In this document: piece by piece, positions 10,678 to 20,318 of the stretch
Position numbering within the stretch: position 1 is the first letter of the stretch
Layout: the number at the start of each line of letters is the position of its first letter
Source: Pseudomonas citrullilanati
Lineage (GTDB): Bacteria; Pseudomonadota; Gammaproteobacteria; Pseudomonadales; Pseudomonadaceae
NCBI RefSeq assembly: GCF_030580855.1
Contig: NZ_JAUQOP010000019.1
Coordinates: 34,246-98,245 of the forward strand
DNA: 64,000 nucleotides
Direction of reading: 5' to 3'
Position numbers and translations under genes: made by a program
The notes under the pieces: generated by a model
Databases searched by the model: none
What the model was told of the DNA's origin: nothing
What the model saw: the letters and a program-made list of their open reading frames with translations, nothing else

Positions 10678-12075
10678 ATGAACGAAATCACCGCTCCCGA
10701 GCAATACGATCTGCAAACCGCCGCCCTGAAGGTGCCGCCGCACTCCATCGAGGCCGAACAGGCCGTGCTCGGTGGCTTGATGCTGGACAACAACGCCTGG
10801 GAACGTGTGCTCGATCAAGTCTCCGACGGCGATTTCTACCGGCATGACCACCGCCTGATCTTCCGGGCGATCGCCAAGCTGGCCGACCAGAACATGCCGA
10901 TCGACGTCGTGACCTTGGCCGAACAACTGGACAAGGAAGGGCAGACGTCCCAGGTCGGTGGCCTCGGTTACCTCGGCGAACTGGCGAAGAACACGCCGTC
11001 TGTCGCCAACATCAAGGCCTATGCGCAGATCGTCCGCCAGCGCGCGACCCTGCGCCAACTGATCGGTATCAGCAACGAGATCGCCGACAGCGCCTTCAAC
11101 CCGGAAGGGCGCACCGCCGAGGAGATCCTCGATGAGGCCGAGCGGCAGATCTTCCAGATCGCCGAGGCGCGGCCAAAGACCGGCGGTCCGGTCAGCGTCA
11201 ACGACCTGCTGACCAAGGCCATCGACCGGATCGATACCCTGTTCAACACCGACAACGCCATCACCGGGTTGTCCACCGGCTATACCGACCTCGACGAGAA
11301 GACCAGCGGCTTGCAGCCGGCCGACCTGATCATCGTTGCCGGCCGTCCTTCCATGGGCAAGACCACCTTCGCGATGAACCTGGTGGAAAACGCCGTGTTG
11401 CGCAGCGACAAGGCGGTCCTGGTGTACTCCCTCGAGATGCCAGGTGAATCGCTGATCATGCGTATGCTCTCGTCCCTGGGGCGGATCGACCAGACCAAGG
11501 TCCGTTCCGGCCAGTTGGAAGACGACGACTGGCCGCGCCTGACGTCGGCGGTCAACCTGCTCAATGACCGCAAGCTGTTCATCGACGACACCGCCGGCAT
11601 CAGCCCGTCGGAAATGCGCGCCCGGACCCGTCGCCTGGTGCGCGAGCACGGTGACATCGCGCTGATCATGATCGACTACCTGCAATTGATGCAGATTCCC
11701 GGTTCCAGCGGCGACAACCGGACCAACGAGATTTCCGAGATCTCCCGTTCCCTCAAGGCCCTGGCCAAGGAATTCAACTGCCCGGTGGTGGCGCTTTCCC
11801 AGCTCAACCGTTCCCTGGAACAACGTCCCAACAAGCGTCCGGTGAACTCCGACTTGCGCGAATCCGGGGCGATCGAGCAGGACGCCGACGTCATCATGTT
11901 CGTGTACCGCGACGAGGTGTATCACCCGGAGACGGAGCACAAGGGCATCGCCGAAATCATCATCGGCAAGCAGCGGAACGGCCCGATCGGCTTTATCCGC
12001 CTGGCATTCATCGGTAAGTACACGCGGTTCGAGAACCTCGCGCCGGGTAGCTACAATTTTGACGACGACGAATAA
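10678..12075 (+). CDS. dnaB: Replicative DNA helicase DnaB
   Basis: This hexameric 5'-to-3' helicase unwinds DNA at the replication fork and contacts primase. The 465-aa product has the N-terminal primase-interacting domain (residues 20-120), a linker, and a RecA-like domain with Walker A GRPSMGKTT near 222-230, Walker B ALIMIDYLQLM near 327-337 and the C-terminal RQRNGPIG region. No intein is present. ATG at 10678 matches the family N-terminus MNEI(T/S)APEQYDLQT; a GTG six bases upstream is a less likely start. It follows the rplI terminator and has a REPIN downstream. Confidence 0.97.
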   Translation: MNEITAPEQYDLQTAALKVPPHSIEAEQAVLGGLMLDNNAWERVLDQVSDGDFYRHDHRLIFRAIAKLADQNMPIDVVTLAEQLDKEGQTSQVGGLGYLGELAKNTPSVANIKAYAQIVRQRATLRQLIGISNEIADSAFNPEGRTAEEILDEAERQIFQIAEARPKTGGPVSVNDLLTKAIDRIDTLFNTDNAITGLSTGYTDLDEKTSGLQPADLIIVAGRPSMGKTTFAMNLVENAVLRSDKAVLVYSLEMPGESLIMRMLSSLGRIDQTKVRSGQLEDDDWPRLTSAVNLLNDRKLFIDDTAGISPSEMRARTRRLVREHGDIALIMIDYLQLMQIPGSSGDNRTNEISEISRSLKALAKEFNCPVVALSQLNRSLEQRPNKRPVNSDLRESGAIEQDADVIMFVYRDEVYHPETEHKGIAEIIIGKQRNGPIGFIRLAFIGKYTRFENLAPGSYNFDDDE

Positions 12076-12077
12076 CC

Positions 12078-12167
12078 TGTGGGAGCGGGCTTGCTCGCGA
12101 AGGCGGTATGTCAGACGGCACTGAGGTTGCCTGACACACCGCCTTCGCGAGCAAGCCCGCTCCCACA
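12078..12167. repeat. REPIN (inverted REP pair)
   Basis: TGTGGGAGCGGGCTTGCTCG and its near-perfect inverted partner, which ends CCCGCTCCCACA, enclose about 45 bp just after dnaB. The inner flanks AAGGCGGTATGTCAG and CTGACACACCGCCTT are also largely complementary, so the whole element can fold into one long hairpin. Confidence 0.88.
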
Positions 12168-12265
12168 AAGGGTCGCGCAATTTCCGACCATCGCCGTCGG
12201 AATTGGTCAAATTTTGTGCTATATTCCGCGCCCGCGATTTTTCATCCTTCATACCGGTCATCGAC

Positions 12266-14566
<2,301 letters not shown>

Positions 14567-14583
14567 TCCCTTTGCCGCACCCC

Positions 14584-14612
14584 AAAACGCCAGCCTTGAG
14601 TGCTGGCGTTTT
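14584..14612 (+). terminator. Rho-independent terminator after ygiQ
   Basis: AAAACGCCAGC (14584-14594) and GCTGGCGTTTT (14602-14612) form a perfect eleven-base stem with a seven-base loop, 18 bp after the stop. Confidence 0.9.
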
Positions 14613-14686
14613 GCTTTCTAGCGACGGTGCTGGCTGTTTGTTATCGTGGCGCCCGGCCATGCCCATCAGGCCGAGCACCGCTCTCT

Positions 14687-14818
14687 TGTGGCGAGGGGAT
14701 TTATCCCCGCTGGCCTGCGCAGCAGGCCTGGAATCGTCGCCTCGGTAGGGCAGGTCGATGTGCTAAGCCTTTTTTGGGGCTGCCATGCAGCCCGACGGGG
14801 ATAAATCCCCTCGCCACA
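14687..14818. repeat. Second-family REP doublet (GTGGCGAGGGGATTTATCCCC core)
   Basis: TGTGGCGAGGGGATTTATCC and its exact inverse, ending CCCCTCGCCACA, bracket about 90 bp containing a further GCCTGCGCAGCAGGC hairpin. The same family occurs at 28051-28144, and a short variant at 33696-33723. With the ygiQ terminator it fills the 300-bp gap before the next gene; nothing else is visible there. Confidence 0.85.
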
Positions 14819-14867
14819 TGTTCAGTGGTGGATAAAGACCCACTTCCGATTCTCAAGGACGATCGAT

Positions 14868-15791
14868 ATGAGCAGCGCCCCGTTAGCGACCCTCGGCATG
14901 GACAACACGTTCTCCCAGTCCATGGCCCGTCAGCGCATCGAAAGCCAGATCAACCTGCCGCGGTTGTTCGCCGCCATTGATGCGGATCCCGGTATCGTCG
15001 GCGCTGGGGTGGTGTACATCGACGCTGAGTTCAATGTGGTGACCCTGCGTGAGTTCAAGCCGATTTGCAGCATCAAGCCCAAACGGGTCATTTTGCGTGA
15101 GGCGCAGAAATATATTGCGCCGGAGCAATTTGCCCAGCACGTACAGAATAATCCGCGTGAGTCGCGCCTAGTCATTGAGGCAGTGAACACGACACTGTCT
15201 TGTGCGGGAGCGGTAATTAGCTGGGTCGTGATTGCCAGTGGAACGATCCTGGTTCCTTTCAGTGCCGGAGCCAGTGGCGTGATGGTGGCGATTGCCTGGA
15301 CAGCTGCGGGAGCGAGCAGTCTCCAGTGTGTCAATGGACTCGTTCGAACCAGCCTCGAAATTGCCAGCCCTCAAACGAATGACTGGCTGGACAGTGAGGC
15401 TTGGTATCAAAACGCTTCAATAGGCTTGGATGCCGCTTCGCTGGTTGGCGTCGGGGCCTCTGCTTTGACGACGATCAAGATGGTCAGGGTTGCCAAGGCT
15501 TCGACTGGTAAAACCCTGCGAGAGGTCCTGCGGGGGTTGAACCGACAGGAACGAGCTAAGCTGACCAAGGAATTGTTGAGTATCAACGATCCTCGGCTGA
15601 CCTCAAAAATGCTCAAGTTGAAGCAATTGGCCGGTGAGCTGCCCAAGCGGTTCACGGCCGCTGAGCTCAAGCATGGCACCATCACTCAAATCAAGGATTC
15701 GCTGGGTGCAGCGATAGGGCTGAGTGGGAGCGCCCTATCAGGTAACGTAAAGACCATCGCCATTGGTTTGTACGAAGAGTTCGACGAATGA
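14868..15791 (+). CDS. Protein of unknown function, candidate membrane-active toxin/effector
   Basis: I do not recognise this 307-aa protein. Residues 1-100 look soluble (IVGAGVVYIDAEFNVVTLREF). Residues 108-130 and 133-155 form two strongly hydrophobic segments rich in Gly, Ser and Ala, followed by a third at 184-204, then a charged Lys/Arg/Leu-rich helical region at 210-270. There is no signal peptide and no catalytic motif that I can identify. The stop overlaps the next start by four bases (ATGA), and GC is visibly lower than in the flanking genes. Two paralogous small membrane proteins follow. A pore-forming or membrane-acting toxin with membrane immunity proteins is a hypothesis only. 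Confidence 0.6.
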   Translation: MSSAPLATLGMDNTFSQSMARQRIESQINLPRLFAAIDADPGIVGAGVVYIDAEFNVVTLREFKPICSIKPKRVILREAQKYIAPEQFAQHVQNNPRESRLVIEAVNTTLSCAGAVISWVVIASGTILVPFSAGASGVMVAIAWTAAGASSLQCVNGLVRTSLEIASPQTNDWLDSEAWYQNASIGLDAASLVGVGASALTTIKMVRVAKASTGKTLREVLRGLNRQERAKLTKELLSINDPRLTSKMLKLKQLAGELPKRFTAAELKHGTITQIKDSLGAAIGLSGSALSGNVKTIAIGLYEEFDE

Positions 15792-16225
15792 GCAACGAAC
15801 TTACACTTCGAGGCTTCTTCCAAAAGCATTTTCTTGGCTTCATTGCCGGTATTTTTGCCGCTTACATTTCAGTGGCCTTAGCCATCGCACTGGCTTTCGT
15901 AACCTATTTTCGATCATATCCTCTGGCTGAGAGCGGCGTTTACATCATGCTAGGGGGCGCGGCGGTTACGCTTCTGGTGGCGCATGGCAACCTGATGGTC
16001 CTCTGGGGGCGGCCTCGCTGGGTATGGTTGTTGGTTGGAATATTCGTTGGCTGCCTGGCATTTGTCCTTCCCATGGCTGGTTACGCCCTCCATCGGGGGC
16101 TCTACGCAACGGCCGCATCATTCCCGGTGCTGGGTCTATTACTGCTGCAAAGCCAAAGGCAACGGGAAATGCGTAATGAGCTTGTCGCTATCCGCAGAAA
16201 GAGGGCGGGTGCGGGTGGCTCTTGA
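15788..16225 (+). CDS. Small four-helix membrane protein, paralogue A (candidate immunity protein)
   Basis: The 145-aa product has about four membrane segments (residues 12-38, 47-70, 77-102 and 108-122) and a basic C-terminal tail, REMRNELVAIRRKR. The tail and the preceding FPVLGLLLLQSQRQ closely match the end of the protein encoded at 16303-16764 (LPLLGLLLLNSKRH, REMRGKLVEIRRQR), so the two are tandem paralogues. It is translationally coupled to the upstream 307-aa gene by an ATGA overlap. Function is unknown. Coupling to a possible membrane-active protein suggests an immunity role, which is inference. Confidence 0.7.
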   Translation: MSNELTLRGFFQKHFLGFIAGIFAAYISVALAIALAFVTYFRSYPLAESGVYIMLGGAAVTLLVAHGNLMVLWGRPRWVWLLVGIFVGCLAFVLPMAGYALHRGLYATAASFPVLGLLLLQSQRQREMRNELVAIRRKRAGAGGS

Positions 16226-16302
16226 TCATGACTGCGTACCGCTGCGGGCATCTCGTCCTGTCAGGGGGGCTTCGTTGTTAATGGTGTTCCGGGAATAATG
16301 TC

Positions 16303-16764
16303 ATGGTCGGTGATGTGGCCCTTAAACATTTTCTAGCCCGCTACTTCCCGGTCTTCATGGCCACTGTCCTGCTGGGCTGTTTCTCCGGATCGATGCTGCT
16401 GGTGCTGGCCGGGACGACATACTGGCGCGCCCTGGAGCCGTCGGCCAGGACCGATTATGTCGGGCTCGGCACGTTGGCCCTGGTGCTCGTCCTGGTGGCG
16501 GGCAATTTCCTGATCGCCCGTGGGCGAGCCTGGGCCGTCTGGGGCGTCGCCGGTTATTTCCTGGCGTGCCTGGTCGCGGTCGTGCCGATGTTCGCCTACC
16601 GGCCGCACCAAGGCGTCTACCTGTTCGCCGTGCTACTGCCACTGTTGGGCCTGCTGTTGCTCAACAGCAAGCGCCACCGGGAAATGCGCGGCAAACTGGT
16701 GGAGATTCGTCGCCAGCGCGAGCGCATCCTCCAGGCCGCCAAGACCTCGCGCTCCCGGCGCTGA
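16303..16764 (+). CDS. Small four-helix membrane protein, paralogue B
   Basis: The 153-aa product has four predicted membrane segments (roughly residues 15-40, 48-68, 75-100 and 105-120) and a basic tail REMRGKLVEIRRQRERIL. It shares hydrophobic pattern and C-terminal motif with the gene 78 bp upstream, although its base composition is closer to the chromosome average (higher GC). The two copies may therefore have different ages, or B may be the resident ancestral copy. No homologue with known function was recognised. Confidence 0.7.
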   Translation: MVGDVALKHFLARYFPVFMATVLLGCFSGSMLLVLAGTTYWRALEPSARTDYVGLGTLALVLVLVAGNFLIARGRAWAVWGVAGYFLACLVAVVPMFAYRPHQGVYLFAVLLPLLGLLLLNSKRHREMRGKLVEIRRQRERILQAAKTSRSRR

Positions 16765-16942
16765 GGCGGTTCGCCAGCGCCCCCTCGCCACATTTATGTG
16801 CGGCCCTTTGCACGGGAAAGCGGGCAACGTTCGGTTTTAGTGCTCTACTGCCTTGGGTAGACGAAGAAAGTGTCCGGCCTGCCTGCATGGCATAAGACTT
16901 GCGCCGCTTTCGATAACGCCCAGGCCCCGCAGGAGACACGCC

Positions 16943-19900
16943 GTGTCGATCCATGTCGCTTTGCATCACGTCACGCATTACCGCTACGACCGCGCTGTCG
17001 AGCTCGGCCCGCAAATCGTGCGCCTGCGCCCGGCGCCCCATAGCCGTACGCGGATCCTGTCCTATGCATTGAAGGTGTCGCCCGACCAGCACTTCATCAA
17101 TTGGCAGCAGGATCCCCAGGGCAACTACCTGGCGCGGCTGGTGTTCCCCGAGAAAACCGAAGAACTGCGGATCGAGGTCGACCTGCTGGCGGAAATGGCG
17201 GTGTTCAATCCGTTCGACTTTTTCCTCGAACCCTACGCCGAGACAATCCCCTTCAGTTATGCCGCCGATGAGCGCAAGGAACTGGCGCCATACCTGGAAA
17301 CCCTGCCGCTGACGCCCAGGTTCCAGGCTTACCTGGACGGTATCGACCGCACGCCGCTGCCGGCGGTGGATTTCCTGGTGGCGCTCAACCAGCGCTTGAG
17401 CGAAGACATCAACTACCTGATCCGCATGGAGCCGGGTGTCCAGAGCCCGGAACACACCCTGGAGCAGGCCTCCGGCTCCTGCCGCGACTCGGCCTGGCTG
17501 CTGGTGCAGTTGTTGCGCAACCTCGGCCTGGCGGCGCGGTTCGTGTCCGGCTACCTGATCCAGCTGACCGCCGATGTGAAGAGCCTCGACGGCCCGTCGG
17601 GGACCGAGGTGGATTTCACCGACTTGCACGCCTGGTGCGAGGTCTACCTGCCCGGCGCGGGTTGGATCGGCCTGGATGCGACATCCGGGTTGTTCGCCGG
17701 CGAAGGGCATATTCCGCTGGCGTGCAGCCCGGATCCGTCCTCGGCGGCACCGATCAGCGGCCTGGTGGAGCCGTGCGAATGCGCCTTCAGCCACACCATG
17801 TCGGTGGAGCGGGTCTGGGAAGCGCCGCGGGTGACTAAGCCGTACACCGACGCGCAATGGCTGGCGATCCAGGCGCTGGGGCAGCGGATTGACCTGGATT
17901 TGCACGAGGGCGATGTGCGCCTGACCATGGGCGGCGAGCCGACCTTCGTGTCCATCGATGACCCGGATGGCGCCGAATGGAACACCGCGGCCCTCGGGGC
18001 GGACAAACGCCGTCTGGCCGCCGAGTTGTTCACGCGGATGCGCAACCACTATGCGCCCAAGGGTCTGGTGCATTTCGGCCAGGGCAAGTGGTACCCCGGC
18101 GAACAACTGCCGCGCTGGTCGCTCAATGCCTATTGGCGGCGAGACGGCGTACCGATCTGGCAGGACAGTGCGCTGATCGCCGACGAGCAGCAGGACTACC
18201 AGGCCGACGCTGAAACGGCCGGGCGCTTCCTGACCCGCGTCGCCGAACGCCTGAACCTGCCTGCACGATTCGTGTTCCCGGCCTACGAAGACAATGTCTA
18301 TTACCTGTGGCGCGAAGGCGCCTTGCCGTCGAATGTCACGGCCCAGGACCCGCGCCTGGACGATCCCCTGGAGCGGGTGCGGTTGCGCAAGGTCTTCAGC
18401 CAGGGCCTGGACCAGGTGGTCGGCCATGTCCTGCCACTGGCCCGTACCGCCAAGGGCGATCGATGGCAGAGCGGCCGCTGGTACCTGCGCGATGACCACT
18501 GTCGGCTGGTGCCGGGGGATTCGCCCCTGGGCTATCGCTTGCCGTTGGCGTCGCAACCCTGGGTCAAGGCCGCCGAGTTCCCTTTTATCCACCCTACGGA
18601 TCCGAACCAGGATTTTCCCGAATTGCCCGGCACCGAACAGTTGGCGCGTCACGGCGAGGCCGCCATCGAAGCGGATCGCGCCCCGTCGGTCGACGTCTCG
18701 GCGGATTGGCTGACCCGCACCGCGCTCTGTGCCGAGGCTCGCAACGGTCGGTTGTACCTGTTCATGCCGCCGCTGGAACGGGTGGAGGACTACCTGGCAC
18801 TGGTCAGCGCCATCGAGGCGACCGCGCAGGAACTGCATTGCCCGGTACTCCTGGAAGGCTATGAGCCGCCGAGCGATCCGCGCCTGGGCAATTTCCGCAT
18901 CACCCCCGACCCCGGTGTGATCGAGGTCAACGTGCAACCCTCGGCCACCTGGGATGAGTTGGTCGAGCGCACCGAGTTTCTCTACGAGCAGGCGCGGCAG
19001 ACCCGCCTGACCACCGAAAAATTCATGATCGATGGTCGGCACACCGGTACCGGCGGCGGTAACCATTTCGTCCTGGGAGGCGCGACCCCGCCTGACTCAC
19101 CGTTCCTGCGGCGTCCTGACCTGCTGCGCAGCCTGATCAGCTACTGGCATAACCACCCGTCATTGTCCTACCTGTTTTCCGGACTGTTCATCGGCCCGAC
19201 GTCCCAGGCGCCGCGGGTGGACGAGGCGCGCAACGATGCGTTGTACGAATTGGAAATCGCTTTCGCCCAGATGCCCCCGCCGGGAGAGGAATGCCCGCCG
19301 TGGCTGGTGGACCGGTTGTTGCGCAACCTGTTGATCGACGTGACCGGGAATACCCATCGCGCCGAATTCTGCATCGACAAGCTCTATTCCCCGGACGGCC
19401 CCACCGGGCGCCTTGGCCTGCTGGAACTGCGTGCCTTCGAGATGCCGCCCCATGCGCGCATGAGCCTGGTCCAGCAATTGTTGTTGCGGGCACTGGTAGC
19501 GCGGTTCTGGAGGGAGCCCTATGCACCGGCGAAACTGGCGCGCTGGGGCACCGAGCTGCATGACCGTTTCCTGTTGCCGCACTTTATCGAGCAGGATTTT
19601 GCCGACGTCATCAATGAGCTGAACGCCGCCGGCTATCCGTTGCGCGCCGAATGGTTCGCCGCTCACCTGGAGTTCCGCTTTCCCAAGGTCGGCGATTACG
19701 CGGTCAATGGCATCGAGTTGGAGTTGCGCCAGGCCCTCGAACCCTGGCACGTGCTGGGGGAAGAGGGCGCCGCAGGCGGCACCGTGCGTTACGTGGATTC
19801 ATCCCTGGAGCGCTTGCAGGTCAAGCTCAACGGCCTGGCGCCGCAGCGCTATGTACTGACCTGCAACGGCGTGCCGGTGCCGTTGCAAGCCACCGGTCGG

Positions 19901-20236
19901 GTCGGCGAGTTCGTCGCCGGGGTGCGTTTCCGCGCCTGGCAACCGGCCAACTGCCTGCAACCGACCATCCCGGTGCACGCACCGCTGGTCTTCGACGTGC
20001 TCGACACCTGGACGCAACGTTCCCTGGGCGGTTGCCAGTATCACGTGGCGCACCCGGGCGGGCGCAACTACGAGAGCCTGCCGGTCAATGCCAACGAAGC
20101 CGAGAGCCGGCGGATGGCGCGGTTCTTCCGGCTCGGGCACACCCCCGGGAAACTGCCGATACCGACGTCGGCGATGGCTGACGAGTTCCCGTTCACGCTG
20201 GATCTGCGGCGGTTTCACGGCGCATCGGGTCGGTAA
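16943..20236 (+). CDS. Transglutaminase-like / DUF2126 protein
   Basis: This 1097-aa cytoplasmic protein has two parts. The N-terminal 290 residues form a bacterial transglutaminase domain with a visible triad: C180 in ASGSCRDSA, H229 in DLHAWCE and D245 in IGLDATSG. The remainder is the large DUF2126 (COG4196) domain, with LTMGGEPTFVSIDDPDG near 328-345 and GGNHFVLGG further on. Such proteins occur with permuted ATP-grasp and alpha-E proteins and are predicted to act in peptide ligation or modification. No substrate is known. GTG at 16943 is chosen because AGGAGA lies ten bases upstream. It is the first gene of a three-gene operon. Confidence 0.88.
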   Translation: MSIHVALHHVTHYRYDRAVELGPQIVRLRPAPHSRTRILSYALKVSPDQHFINWQQDPQGNYLARLVFPEKTEELRIEVDLLAEMAVFNPFDFFLEPYAETIPFSYAADERKELAPYLETLPLTPRFQAYLDGIDRTPLPAVDFLVALNQRLSEDINYLIRMEPGVQSPEHTLEQASGSCRDSAWLLVQLLRNLGLAARFVSGYLIQLTADVKSLDGPSGTEVDFTDLHAWCEVYLPGAGWIGLDATSGLFAGEGHIPLACSPDPSSAAPISGLVEPCECAFSHTMSVERVWEAPRVTKPYTDAQWLAIQALGQRIDLDLHEGDVRLTMGGEPTFVSIDDPDGAEWNTAALGADKRRLAAELFTRMRNHYAPKGLVHFGQGKWYPGEQLPRWSLNAYWRRDGVPIWQDSALIADEQQDYQADAETAGRFLTRVAERLNLPARFVFPAYEDNVYYLWREGALPSNVTAQDPRLDDPLERVRLRKVFSQGLDQVVGHVLPLARTAKGDRWQSGRWYLRDDHCRLVPGDSPLGYRLPLASQPWVKAAEFPFIHPTDPNQDFPELPGTEQLARHGEAAIEADRAPSVDVSADWLTRTALCAEARNGRLYLFMPPLERVEDYLALVSAIEATAQELHCPVLLEGYEPPSDPRLGNFRITPDPGVIEVNVQPSATWDELVERTEFLYEQARQTRLTTEKFMIDGRHTGTGGGNHFVLGGATPPDSPFLRRPDLLRSLISYWHNHPSLSYLFSGLFIGPTSQAPRVDEARNDALYELEIAFAQMPPPGEECPPWLVDRLLRNLLIDVTGNTHRAEFCIDKLYSPDGPTGRLGLLELRAFEMPPHARMSLVQQLLLRALVARFWREPYAPAKLARWGTELHDRFLLPHFIEQDFADVINELNAAGYPLRAEWFAAHLEFRFPKVGDYAVNGIELELRQALEPWHVLGEEGAAGGTVRYVDSSLERLQVKLNGLAPQRYVLTCNGVPVPLQATGRVGEFVAGVRFRAWQPANCLQPTIPVHAPLVFDVLDTWTQRSLGGCQYHVAHPGGRNYESLPVNANEAESRRMARFFRLGHTPGKLPIPTSAMADEFPFTLDLRRFHGASGR

Positions 20237-20318
20237 CCGCCTCTAGGGGCGAGAGCCCCTATCCGGTGTCATGCGCTTGCGCTAGTCTCATCGTTCATCG
20301 CTGTCTGCCGAGCTTTCC

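Noticed and set aside
16661..19066. 801-codon open frame antisense to the DUF2126 gene
   Set aside because: The sense frame has two recognisable catalytic domains; the antisense frame has low-complexity composition and runs across two real genes.
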